Part shown: piece after piece, positions 27,797 to 36,569 of the stretch
Position numbering within the stretch: position 1 is the first letter of the stretch
Layout: every line of letters starts with the position of its first letter
Origin: an uncultured Lachnospiraceae bacterium
GTDB taxonomy: Bacteria; Bacillota; Clostridia; Lachnospirales; Lachnospiraceae
NCBI GenBank assembly: GCA_944381635.1
Contig: CALWLY010000007.1
Span: 37,458 to 101,457 of the forward strand
Direction: 5' to 3'
DNA length: 64,000 nucleotides
Position numbers and translations under genes: made by a program
The notes under the pieces: generated by a model
Databases searched by the model: none
Told to the model about the DNA's origin: nothing
Seen by the model: the letters and a program-made list of their open reading frames with translations, nothing else

Positions 27797-27836
27797 TATA
27801 CTTAGAAACGTTAGAATAGATTTACATTCTTTAGCA
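27797..27836 (+). promoter_or_regulatory. Promoter/operator region of the adhesin operon
   Basis: TATACT at 27798-27803 is followed by direct repeats TTAGAA (27802-27807) and TTAGAA (27811-27816), then TTAGCA (27831-27836). The arrangement resembles that at 23536-23568, and both regions have TGTGACTG further upstream (23493, 27781). Confidence 0.4.
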
Positions 27837-27872
27837 GAAAGAATATAGATAGGAAGTTAAGGAGGAACCAGG

Positions 27873-30800
27873 ATGAAAGCTGGATTGAGTACCAAAATTC
27901 TGGCGCTGGGATTATGTGCGGCACTGGCAGTAAACGGCAATGTATGGAGCTTTGCGGCGGAAGCAGTGGGCATCAGCAAGGAAGCGGATCAAAATGCGCC
28001 GGCAACACAAAGCGAAGAAGAAAATGGTGGCGGAGGCTCCACCCAGGAAAGCACAGAGGGAGAGTCTGCCCAGACGGATGACGGCTCCTCCGATTCCGGA
28101 CAGAATAACGAAAGCTCCGGAAGCGAAAACGGCGGCGATGGAACGCAGACAGACAATGGTTCCGATGAAAACGGCGGAAACGAGACCGGCGACGGCGCAG
28201 AAGGAACCGGGGACGGAAATGAAACCGGTGACGGCACAGAGGGAACCGGAGATGGAAGCGAGACCGGCGACGGCACAGAGGGAACCGAAGATGGAAGCCA
28301 GACCGGCGATGACACGGAAGGAACCGGGGACGGAAATGAAACCGGTGACGGCACAGAAGGAACCGGGGACGGAAATGAAACCGGCGACGGTACAGAGGGA
28401 ACCGGAGATGGAAACGAGACTGGCGACGGTTCTGAGGGAGAAGACGGCGCAGTCAGCGATAACGACTCGTCTGACGAAAATCAGGACGAAGATAAAAATG
28501 ACGGTTCCGACGTCAGCGGCAACGACGGACAGGATGATGAAAAAGAAGACGTCAGCGGCAACGATCCGTCCGCAGACGTTAGCGGAAATGATCCCAGCGG
28601 CAATGGGATTAGTGAAAATGGGACATTAGGTGAGAAAAGACCTCGCATGGAGAAAGTGCTGGAAGATGGCACCAGGGTTATTGTTATTTACAGCGAGACA
28701 GATGAAGCTTTAAAAGACAGTGAGCTGGAAGTAATCCCGATTACAGAGGGAGAAGACTATGACAAAATTGCAGAGCAGATCGCTGCAGCGGGAAGTGATG
28801 CGTCTGAGTTCCGTTCCTATGATATTTACTTTACAAAAGACGGGGAAGAAGTAGAACCGGATGAAGAAGTGGAAGTTACTTTTGAATTTCCTAACGGAGG
28901 AATTGAAGTAAGTACGGGAGAGGAAGAGACGGAAGAAACAGAAGGTCTGAGTGTCACAGTTGGGGAAACACAGCCAAAAAGGATGATGGCTGCCAGCATG
29001 ATGGCAAAGCAGGAAGAGGAAGAGTCTCAGGCAGGAAAAATGAAAGTGTACCATTTTGAAGATGGTATTGACAAGGCTCCGGTTTCTATGGAGAGCGAAA
29101 TTCAGGAGAGTGATAGTAAGGTTACATCTGTTAGCTTCAATACTGAAAGCTTTTCGATTTATGTAATTGTGAAGAACGAATGGAGCTCAAATGATTTTTC
29201 CATAGAAATAAAAGATTTGGATAATAATGATCTTCATCCTGCTATTAACGAAATTAGTTTAACTGAAAACCAAGAAGTTGATTTGACAAAATTGTCAGAT
29301 GATAAGAGAGGATGGGATCAATTAGCATCTATTAAAGTCGGAGAAGGAGAGAATGAAAAAGTATATACATTTTCTCATGCGACTGTCAAAAATTCTTGGG
29401 GGAATGAAACGGAGATTATTGGGATAAAGTACGCATATCAATATAGATGGTATCAAGTACAGTATCAGTATCAGTATACGGATTACTGGGGAGATATACA
29501 GACCGAATGGAGTGATTTGGAGTATAAAACCATAACTTTCTATTATGCTGAAAAGCTTGAAACAGTCGAGACAATTGATAATACTGAACATGGTATTACG
29601 ATGGAGATTTTTGATTATGATGGTATGCGTAATACAGCAAAAGACCAGGATGGTGTGCAACATAATGTAATGGGGGCAATAAATTATGAAGAAGGTGATG
29701 GAGAAAATAAAGGTAGAGTAGCGATAGATATGCTTTCCCATACTTTTGGCGAGGACGGGTTCCCTCAAGTAATATATAACGATAATAGCGATAATGATCC
29801 GCCATTCAGCAGATTATTTAAGGAAAATTATGATAGTAATGGAAACGGCAAACATGACGATATTGGCGATGTAGAAAAATGGGATGCAAACCATTTGCTT
29901 CAGTTTGACCCTGTTACAGGGTATTATTCTTACAGTAGTTTTGAAAATTATGCATACTTTGATAAAACAACAGGTGATTTCAAGGTATACAAAGATGCGC
30001 TAGGAACACCTAGTGAGGAAAATGCGTATTTTTATCAAAGAGGTAATTTCTTGCCATTTAATGACATAAAGCCAGGAAGATTTTCTAAGAATAAGAATCT
30101 ATACGATAAGTATGGTGCAGAATTAGTGGACTCTGATTGGGGTAAGAAGTTGTATAAACCCACCGGAGAGATAGATTATAACTTCGGAATGCATGTGGGA
30201 GCGAAATTCAGTCAGCCTAAAAATGGATTAGTTAATGAAATGGCTATGACTTATGAATTCACAGGTGATGATGATCTGTGGATTTATATTGATGGAGTTC
30301 TGGTACTTGATATGGGTGGGGTTCATGACGCAAGAAATGGAAGCATAAACTTTGCTACGGGTGAAATTAAAATTGATAAAATCAAAAATGCAGATGAGAG
30401 TTATTATAGGAAAAACCCAGATGGTTCTTATACTACTACGATAAAGAAAATGTTTGAGAAGGCTGAAAAGAGTACAGAGGGATTTGAAGGAAATACGTTT
30501 AAAAATTTTACCAATCATACATTTGATATGTTCTATATGGAACGTGGCGCAGGTGCATCCAATCTGGAAATGAAGTTTAATCTTCCGATTATTCCGGCTG
30601 ATACGGTTATCGTAGAAAAACAGCTTGAGGAGACAGATAAAGATAAATATGCAAATGTAGAATTTGAATTTCAGTTGTATGTACAAGAGCATGTACCGGA
30701 CAGCGATGATGAATTTGTAGAAGGTAAATATATACTGTACACGGAGGGAATGGCCAAAGAAAATGGTGTAAAACATATTTTGGCTAATGATACTGAAGAT

Positions 30801-32465
30801 CCTAAAGGCCTTCAGTGGCGAAAAAACGATAAAGGAGAAGATGTATTTGTCTTAAAATGCGATGAGGAGGCTCATTTTCAGAATTTATTGGCCAACAGAG
30901 AATATAAAGTTGTGGAATGCGGTGTAAAGACGGACGAATATGACACAATAGAAATTACGGACACAGAGACTATTGATTGGGGTGAAGGTGGAGCCATTGG
31001 TGGAACGAAAAATGCAGAGTCTTCCATCATGACTGTAGATGAGAGAGGAAGAATTGTATTTGTTAACCACTGTTCGGCTGCAAATAGCAGAGAATTATGG
31101 ATTGAAAAGAAAATGGCAGAAGGGCAAGATTCGAACGGTGAAACATTTAAGATTCATTTGGATTTAGAGTCAACAAATGGAGAGCTAGTGCCATATGTTG
31201 GCAACTATTATATCGTTGATGGAGAACCGATATGGACGGATGATGGAACAATTACGCTGAAGGAAGGAGAGACAGCTAAGATTACCCAGATCCTTTCTGG
31301 AACAGAATTTCAAGTTTACGAGGTGATTGATTCGTCTTCCCAATTCAGTAGTGACTATAAAATTGAATTTTTTGAAGGGACTATTGATTCAGAAGAGTTT
31401 AAAAGCTATAACACACGTATAGATGAAGTTCCTAATGGATTTGATAAAGCTATAGGCGAAATCCTTTTAGGTAATAATTCCAAAGTTATAGTCACTAACA
31501 GCAGAAAAGGCGGCGAATTAGCAATTACCAAAGCGATTGATGGATTTGAAGCAGAAGAGGACAAAGATACTCGCCAATTTTATTTCAAAATTACTCCGTT
31601 AACTGTTACGGATGGTTCAACAGAAATAACCTTAAATGAGAAGGAATATACGCAAGTTGTTGGAGAATATGGGGATTCAGATGCTACACCGTATAACAAA
31701 TCTATAATTTTTGATGCTAATATGCAGCCAAATACTCAATATTATGTTCCAATGACTGAAGACGATAGCAGTGTTGCAACAGAGAAAAATATTTTTCAAA
31801 AGATAGCCTCCTTCTTTACCTCTGAAAAACAAGCATTGGACGAAGCCAAGAATACTGCTGCACCACAGGAAGCTTCTTACCTGCAGCTCCCGGAGGGATT
31901 TTATTTGGTGGAAGAAGTTCTTCCGGACGATTCATATGTTTGTCATTTAGGTGATGCAGGTAGCGATGAGAAGTACTGGAAAGTTGTTGAAATGAAAGCA
32001 GGAGAGGAACCAAAGCAGGTTGATTTCTTCAATGAACTGCAAAAAAATGATGGTCAGTTAAAAATCACTAAACATGTGGATAAGGTAGATGCTGTACATG
32101 GTGATGCGGTGTTCCAGTTTAAAATCACAAATACGGAGACTCAGCAGGTGTGGTATAGGACTATAAGTTTCTCGGAAGATATAGTTAATGGTGCCACTAA
32201 GTCAGCGGAGCTTTTGACTGGTTTGCCGTATGGAACTTATGAGGTTGAAGAACTCGATACGTTGAGGTATACATGCAAGGGTGAAGTAAAGCGAAAAATT
32301 GAAATAGATTCTTCTGAGTTAAAAGATGTTAGATTCGAAAACGAGAAGACCTTCGACAACAATTTCTCTCATGCAGATGTGATGGAAAACAGTTTTACGG
32401 TAAATGATGATGGCAGCTTAAGTATTGAACAGAAACTTGCACCTGGCGAGACAGTAACAGAGTAA
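27873..32465 (+). CDS. Giant secreted adhesin with fibro-slime/PA14-like and pilin-type domains
   Basis: A 1530-residue secreted protein. After a signal peptide (1-30) comes a low-complexity stalk with 13-residue ETGDGTEGTGDGN-type repeats (104-181) and VSGND repeats (about 215-245), then GTLGEKR. A beta-rich region follows, then a fibro-slime/PA14-like domain at about 760-905 with GDDDLWIYIDGVLVLDMGGVHDARNG and INFATGEI, which in relatives binds glycans or calcium. The C-terminal 600 residues hold several pilin-like domains of the kind that form isopeptide bonds (ELAITKAIDGF..., QLKITKHVDKV...GLPYGTYEVEELDT). There is no C-terminal membrane helix or LPXTG, so attachment must be by another protein. 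Base composition falls sharply in GC from about 29090 on. It starts an operon with TasA-like genes and sipW. Confidence 0.88.
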   Translation: MKAGLSTKILALGLCAALAVNGNVWSFAAEAVGISKEADQNAPATQSEEENGGGGSTQESTEGESAQTDDGSSDSGQNNESSGSENGGDGTQTDNGSDENGGNETGDGAEGTGDGNETGDGTEGTGDGSETGDGTEGTEDGSQTGDDTEGTGDGNETGDGTEGTGDGNETGDGTEGTGDGNETGDGSEGEDGAVSDNDSSDENQDEDKNDGSDVSGNDGQDDEKEDVSGNDPSADVSGNDPSGNGISENGTLGEKRPRMEKVLEDGTRVIVIYSETDEALKDSELEVIPITEGEDYDKIAEQIAAAGSDASEFRSYDIYFTKDGEEVEPDEEVEVTFEFPNGGIEVSTGEEETEETEGLSVTVGETQPKRMMAASMMAKQEEEESQAGKMKVYHFEDGIDKAPVSMESEIQESDSKVTSVSFNTESFSIYVIVKNEWSSNDFSIEIKDLDNNDLHPAINEISLTENQEVDLTKLSDDKRGWDQLASIKVGEGENEKVYTFSHATVKNSWGNETEIIGIKYAYQYRWYQVQYQYQYTDYWGDIQTEWSDLEYKTITFYYAEKLETVETIDNTEHGITMEIFDYDGMRNTAKDQDGVQHNVMGAINYEEGDGENKGRVAIDMLSHTFGEDGFPQVIYNDNSDNDPPFSRLFKENYDSNGNGKHDDIGDVEKWDANHLLQFDPVTGYYSYSSFENYAYFDKTTGDFKVYKDALGTPSEENAYFYQRGNFLPFNDIKPGRFSKNKNLYDKYGAELVDSDWGKKLYKPTGEIDYNFGMHVGAKFSQPKNGLVNEMAMTYEFTGDDDLWIYIDGVLVLDMGGVHDARNGSINFATGEIKIDKIKNADESYYRKNPDGSYTTTIKKMFEKAEKSTEGFEGNTFKNFTNHTFDMFYMERGAGASNLEMKFNLPIIPADTVIVEKQLEETDKDKYANVEFEFQLYVQEHVPDSDDEFVEGKYILYTEGMAKENGVKHILANDTEDPKGLQWRKNDKGEDVFVLKCDEEAHFQNLLANREYKVVECGVKTDEYDTIEITDTETIDWGEGGAIGGTKNAESSIMTVDERGRIVFVNHCSAANSRELWIEKKMAEGQDSNGETFKIHLDLESTNGELVPYVGNYYIVDGEPIWTDDGTITLKEGETAKITQILSGTEFQVYEVIDSSSQFSSDYKIEFFEGTIDSEEFKSYNTRIDEVPNGFDKAIGEILLGNNSKVIVTNSRKGGELAITKAIDGFEAEEDKDTRQFYFKITPLTVTDGSTEITLNEKEYTQVVGEYGDSDATPYNKSIIFDANMQPNTQYYVPMTEDDSSVATEKNIFQKIASFFTSEKQALDEAKNTAAPQEASYLQLPEGFYLVEEVLPDDSYVCHLGDAGSDEKYWKVVEMKAGEEPKQVDFFNELQKNDGQLKITKHVDKVDAVHGDAVFQFKITNTETQQVWYRTISFSEDIVNGATKSAELLTGLPYGTYEVEELDTLRYTCKGEVKRKIEIDSSELKDVRFENEKTFDNNFSHADVMENSFTVNDDGSLSIEQKLAPGETVTE
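28182..28415 (+). repeat. Six 39-base coding repeats in the adhesin stalk
   Basis: Six in-frame 39-base units encode ETGDG(T/A)EGTGDG(N/S)-like 13-mers; a partial seventh follows to about 28440. Units differ by a few bases. Such repeats allow change of stalk length by recombination. Confidence 0.85.
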
Positions 32466-32483
32466 GAGGAAGGAGTGTTAACG

Positions 32484-33149
32484 ATGAGCAAAGGAAAAAA
32501 ACAACAGACAAAAGCAATTCTTCTTCTGGCAACATCTGCAGTACTGGTACTGCTTCTGGCAGGCGTGACGTTTGCCTATCTTCACAGAGAGACAGGGGCC
32601 TTGGTCAATACCTTTTCTGTAGGAAATGTTACTACAGAAATAGATGAAGAGACGCCGGTTCCAAATGGATCTGATTTGACGAAAGAACCTTATGTAGAAA
32701 ATATTGGTGAAAATGACTGTATTGTCAGAGTCAGAGTATCGGTATCACCGGTTGAGCTTTTTGATACGAATGGACCTTTGAAGTTGGCTGGTGTATCAGG
32801 TAATCCTTTAGACTATCCTTTTGAGAATGGTAATGCACTTAATGATTGGGAATATTATGATGGCTATTTCTATTACCAGGGTGTCTTGCCAACTGGAACT
32901 AAGACCCAAACACCTGTTTTCAATAGGGTAACCGGAGTTTTTGGCGAAGATGATAAAACAGTGGTCGAAGCAGTAAAAGAAGCAGGAAATTTCCAGGTAA
33001 CGGTGTACCAGGAAGCTGTGCAGTCAGTTGTACATACGGATGATGGAACGTTTAATGCAATAGTTAATGGAAAATATAACCAAACAGAGGCAGAGAAAAT
33101 TTGGGAATTTTATGAAAATGGTGGTGTGACCACAGGCAGCGAAGGATAA
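32484..33149 (+). CDS. SipW-dependent TasA-like secreted protein (2)
   Basis: A 221-residue protein beginning at ATG 32484 after GGAAGGAG. The N-terminus (TKAILLLATSAVLVLLLAGVTFAYL) followed by RETGALVNTFSVGNVTTEI is a SipW-type signal and mature start. The body has PYVENIGENDCIVRVRVSVSP, the beta-strand pattern of TasA/CalY proteins. It lies 18 bases after the adhesin and 11 bases before sipW, so all three are on one transcript. It might be the subunit that connects the adhesin to the fibre; that is inference. Confidence 0.8.
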   Translation: MSKGKKQQTKAILLLATSAVLVLLLAGVTFAYLHRETGALVNTFSVGNVTTEIDEETPVPNGSDLTKEPYVENIGENDCIVRVRVSVSPVELFDTNGPLKLAGVSGNPLDYPFENGNALNDWEYYDGYFYYQGVLPTGTKTQTPVFNRVTGVFGEDDKTVVEAVKEAGNFQVTVYQEAVQSVVHTDDGTFNAIVNGKYNQTEAEKIWEFYENGGVTTGSEG

Positions 33150-33160
33150 GGACAGAAAAT

Positions 33161-33685
33161 ATGAAAGTTTTCCAGAAAATATGCAGTATTCTTTCAGGCA
33201 TTATATTATTGTTTCTGGCAGTAGTGGCAGCGATTATGGTTGTCCCACATTTAATGGGATACCAGACTATGGCGGTACTTTCCGGCAGTATGGAGCCGGA
33301 AATACCGGTAGGCTCTGTAGTCTATGTAAAAGAAACCAATCCGCAGGAGCTGGAGATAGGTGATATCATTACCTACCAGCTCAGCGGTGATACGGTAGTT
33401 ACACACAGAATTGTGGAAATTGATGATAGCAAACAGGAAATTATTACAAAAGGAGATGCCAATAATGCAAATGACGCCTCTCCGGTAGTATTTTCCAGTG
33501 TTGTCGGAAGAGCAGATTTCCATCTTCCATACATAGGCTATATCAGCATCTACGCGAAAACACCTATCGGTATAGGTGTGATATGCGGGATACTTGTTCT
33601 GATTTTGCTGCTTACCTTTTTACCGGAAATTTTAATGCCGGAGGAAGAAAAAACCGCAAACAAAAAGAAACGAAATAAAAAATAA
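33161..33685 (+). CDS. sipW: Signal peptidase I of the SipW (ER) type
   Basis: A 174-residue membrane peptidase that removes the signal peptides of TasA-like proteins. It has an N-terminal transmembrane segment (residues 8-30), catalytic Ser43 in SGSMEP and His82 in VTHRI. The use of His instead of Lys marks the ER/SipW class. A second membrane segment (GIGVICGILVLILLLTFLP) and a Lys-rich tail close the protein. The position among four TasA-like genes gives strong functional support. Confidence 0.92.
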   Translation: MKVFQKICSILSGIILLFLAVVAAIMVVPHLMGYQTMAVLSGSMEPEIPVGSVVYVKETNPQELEIGDIITYQLSGDTVVTHRIVEIDDSKQEIITKGDANNANDASPVVFSSVVGRADFHLPYIGYISIYAKTPIGIGVICGILVLILLLTFLPEILMPEEEKTANKKKRNKK

Positions 33686-33775
33686 ATTGCTCATTATATG
33701 ACCATTATATGACCGTCGGATGGTAAAGTGGTTATATTGAGAAATAAAAATTAATTTTTTTAAAGGAGAAGAACT

Positions 33776-34480
33776 ATGAAAAGAAAAAGTTTATTAACAT
33801 TGGCTTTGTCATTATCACTGGTGGCAGTGGTAAGTGTAGGATCTACACTGGCGTATTTGTCTACTAAAACAGATGTAGTAACAAATACTTTTACGGTAGG
33901 AAAGTATGAGCAAAATGCTTTAGTGCTGAATGAAGCCCCTGTAAATTATATAGATGGTGATTGGAAGGAAAAAGAGGGTGAACGTGTTACAATTTTGACG
34001 TATGACAAATTACTTCCTGGTTCTGAAGTGTTTAAGGATCCGACTGTTCAGTTGACTGAGGGAATTGATAGTTATGTATTTGTTCACATTGTAGGGGTAG
34101 ATGATTTAGAACAAGAAGGAATGAATCTTGACAGAAAGACAGATTCCTTGGGTGGCAATTGGATAAAATTAAAAGAAGATGGTACTCGTGATACTGAGTG
34201 GAACAAGGATAAGGGTTTGATAGATGGATATTATGTGTATAAGAACGTTGTATCAAAGCTTACCTTGAGCAATCCGGAAGATGATTCGTTATCTGGTCAG
34301 TTATTTAGAGGATTAAAAGTAAAGCATACGTTAACTGAAACCGATATGAATGATATAAATGGTAAGACAATTAAAATTAAAGCAGCAGCGGTTCAGGCAG
34401 ATGGTATTGAAGAAACTAATGAAAAGAAGGCTGAGCAAATAGCATTTGAAACTGCAAAAAGTGGACTTAATATTCAGTAA
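33776..34480 (+). CDS. SipW-dependent TasA-like secreted protein (3)
   Basis: A 234-residue protein with a SipW-type signal (KRKSLLTLALSLSLVAVVSVGSTLAYL) and mature start STKTDVVTNTFTVGKYE. LLPGSEVFKDPTVQLTEGIDSYVFVHIVG is the conserved TasA/CalY strand pair. AAAGGAGAAG precedes the ATG. It is AT-rich like the genes beside it. Likely a fibre subunit; paralogous to the next gene and to those at 23659 and 32484. Confidence 0.82.
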   Translation: MKRKSLLTLALSLSLVAVVSVGSTLAYLSTKTDVVTNTFTVGKYEQNALVLNEAPVNYIDGDWKEKEGERVTILTYDKLLPGSEVFKDPTVQLTEGIDSYVFVHIVGVDDLEQEGMNLDRKTDSLGGNWIKLKEDGTRDTEWNKDKGLIDGYYVYKNVVSKLTLSNPEDDSLSGQLFRGLKVKHTLTETDMNDINGKTIKIKAAAVQADGIEETNEKKAEQIAFETAKSGLNIQ

Positions 34481-34520
34481 AATTAATCTATGCTTTTCAT
34501 AGAAAAGGAGTACATAAATT

Positions 34521-35183
34521 ATGAATAAGAAGAAATTAGCAGTTTTGCTTACTACAGTGTCTTTGTTAGGTGTAGTAGGAATCGGAAGTACTTTGGCTTA
34601 CTTTACAGATAAAACTGATGTGAATAATACAGTTACTATGGGAAATGTAAATATTTCACTCACAGAGCCAGAATTTGATAAGTTAACGAACGGTAGTAAA
34701 AAAATTACTGATGTTTTGCCCGGACAGGTGATTGAAAAGGATCCCACAATAAGTCTGGAAGGTTCTTCTGCGGATGCATATGTTCGTGTTAAGCTGGGCA
34801 TATTTGTTGACGGAAAAGAGGCAGATGCCAATGTCAGGAATGAAGTTCTTGCTGGAATCACACATGAGGGTGTAGTTTTTGCATCAGAATCAGATGATTG
34901 GACGCTCGGAACAGAAGGATATTATTATTACAACGTTGAACTCTCACAGGATGATAAAGATGTGTTGATGTTCGACCATGTAAAGATTCCCACTACATGG
35001 ACAAATACGATGGCAGATGCTGATTTGGAAATTAAAATTCAGGCAGAAGCAATTCAGGCAGATTATCTTGAAGGTGTTATCGGAACAAACGATGCTGGAA
35101 AGATTGATAGCTGGAATTTGACTCAGGAAATTTCGCCTTATGAGACAACTCCTGAATCAGAGGCGCAGGATGCTCAGGAGTAG
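34521..35183 (+). CDS. SipW-dependent TasA-like secreted protein (4)
   Basis: A 220-residue protein with the clearest SipW signal in the island: KKKLAVLLTTVSLLGVVGIGSTLAYF then TDKTDVNNTVTMGNVNISL. The core VLPGQVIEKDPTISLEGSSADAYVRVKLGIF is typical TasA. The C-terminus is acidic and rich in Glu/Ser. GAAAAGGAG precedes the ATG. It ends the island and is followed by a hairpin terminator. Confidence 0.85.
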   Translation: MNKKKLAVLLTTVSLLGVVGIGSTLAYFTDKTDVNNTVTMGNVNISLTEPEFDKLTNGSKKITDVLPGQVIEKDPTISLEGSSADAYVRVKLGIFVDGKEADANVRNEVLAGITHEGVVFASESDDWTLGTEGYYYYNVELSQDDKDVLMFDHVKIPTTWTNTMADADLEIKIQAEAIQADYLEGVIGTNDAGKIDSWNLTQEISPYETTPESEAQDAQE

Positions 35184-35242
35184 AGTTGCTTATTGCCAAG
35201 TCCTGAAAATCAATAAAGAAACAAAATAATATCTGTGTCAAG

Positions 35243-35275
35243 TGTTGGAGCGGTGTTCTTAGGATGCCGCTCCAA
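35243..35275 (+). terminator. Terminator of the surface island
   Basis: TTGGAGCGG pairs perfectly with CCGCTCCAA around a 15-base loop. The following tract is T-rich but interrupted, so it may be partial. Confidence 0.6.
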
Positions 35276-35349
35276 TATTGTATTTCAAGAATTTTAGGAA
35301 TAATCAGGATAACCAAAGTTTTTGCAGGTAAACGTTAAATCATGAGTAC

Positions 35350-35522
35350 AAGTGCATTTATTTTTTCGCGGCAGGCACTGAAAGTGCGCCTGAATGATGA
35401 GGCAGTTACACTGGACAACAACGTAACAGAAGGAGCGCTCTGCAGTTTTTGCCTGCATAAGCTGCAGGGAAGCTGATAGACAGTATCGATGGCGGGAAAT
35501 CCAGCGCGATCATCTACAGCAC
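35350..35522 (+). mobile_element. IS66-family transposase remnant
   Basis: Reading 35369 onward gives RQALKVRLNDEAVTLDNNVTEGAL..., matching the C-terminal DNN(x)xE region of IS66 TnpC transposases. After a -1 shift (one base lost near 35460) it continues KLIDSIDGGKSSAIIYS, the next conserved segment. Both ends and all upstream domains are gone. It is a dead fragment just downstream of the AT-rich surface island. Confidence 0.75.
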
Positions 35523-35561
35523 AGAAAAATCGATACCAGGCTCATTAGTTGGGCAATTCAT
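35517..35561 (+). repeat. Partial second copy of the MITE-like right end
   Basis: 39 of 45 bases match 6745-6789, including CAGCACAGAAAAATCGA. It lies immediately after the IS66 remnant. Confidence 0.7.
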
Positions 35562-35594
35562 GGAATAGTAAAAAGATTATATGTGAAGGGTTTT

Positions 35595-36569
35595 ATGTCA
35601 GGAATGGATAGTTTGATTGAACACCAGGGCTTCTATGATTATTTGAATCATTTTATTTCTGGTTCCGTATTGGTAATTGGAAGTGAAATAATCGCAAAAA
35701 AAATGGGTTTTAGTGTGATACAGAGCGCATATAAATATATTGGACTTTTACCCGTTTCTGAAGAAATGAATGAATTTCTCTGGAATGTGTGTATCATATC
35801 TTTGTTTGGTGTGATCACATTTTTGTTAGGTGTTGCTGTCCAGGAATTGTACGGAATAATGTATAATGGTAAAGACAATATTTTCAGGGAACAAGCCCGG
35901 GAGGGGGAAGAAATTGAGGATAGTGACGATGCGCAAAATAGCCGTGCAGTACAAAGGGACATTTCAAAAAATCTTAAGAACATCTTTTTAAAAGGTGCAG
36001 TGCGATTATTTCGGAAAACAACTCTGCAAAGTTGCATGAGGAATATATTCACGGACGATGGTCCGATTACAAATGTTTATAAAAGGGAATGGTATCGGAA
36101 GCTTGCGAAAGACTTTATAAATCAAACATCAACAATCTCAGGGGATGCCGATGTTCTTATGGAACGTTATGACGTGGCATCTTATTTTTATGCGTATTGT
36201 GTCTATTATATTCAAATAAGAAATCAGAATAGGAAAACTGAAAAATTGAGAGATATCACAGGTCTCTCTGAGGCTCTTTCCCTAGTGTTTTTAATTCTGG
36301 CTGTTTTTTCATTTATCGTGACGTTAATTAGCTGCTTTCAAATAGTATTAAATTTGCAGAATATTCTGGGAGAGCCCCTTTCTTTGACGATCATTTGTCT
36401 TGTATGTGCATTTTTTTCAGTTCTAATGGACTATAGAACTGAAAAAAGTATCAATAATCGAATTCGCATGACACTGGCAATATATGATGTTGAGAAACGT
36501 CACGAGCAAGAAGCTCTTTCATCATCCTGCGCTGGAGAGGAGGCACTACGCCATTCAAGTCATCAATGA
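35595..36569 (+). CDS. Unknown membrane protein with four predicted helices
   Basis: A protein of about 325 residues that I do not recognise. Hydrophobic segments are seen near residues 20-37, 60-85, 225-252 and 262-282 (approximate), with a charged cytoplasmic-like stretch between the second and third. It has no signal-peptide cleavage site. ATG 35595 is 4 bases after GAAGGG; GTG 35583 is possible. The gene is AT-rich, lies between an IS66 fragment and a broken Rpn nuclease, and looks recently acquired. The last 15 residues or so are read from sequence that is protein-like on the opposite strand, so the natural C-terminus may have been replaced. Confidence 0.6.
   Translation: MSGMDSLIEHQGFYDYLNHFISGSVLVIGSEIIAKKMGFSVIQSAYKYIGLLPVSEEMNEFLWNVCIISLFGVITFLLGVAVQELYGIMYNGKDNIFREQAREGEEIEDSDDAQNSRAVQRDISKNLKNIFLKGAVRLFRKTTLQSCMRNIFTDDGPITNVYKREWYRKLAKDFINQTSTISGDADVLMERYDVASYFYAYCVYYIQIRNQNRKTEKLRDITGLSEALSLVFLILAVFSFIVTLISCFQIVLNLQNILGEPLSLTIICLVCAFFSVLMDYRTEKSINNRIRMTLAIYDVEKRHEQEALSSSCAGEEALRHSSHQ

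Noticed and set aside
28182..28440. CRISPR-like array
   Set aside because: The regular repeats are coding and have no spacers of unique sequence; no cas genes are present anywhere in the window.
27940..28629. A 229-codon plus frame overlapping the adhesin stalk
   Set aside because: It is a frame-shifted reading of the 39-base repeats; the adhesin frame has the signal peptide and ribosome-binding site.
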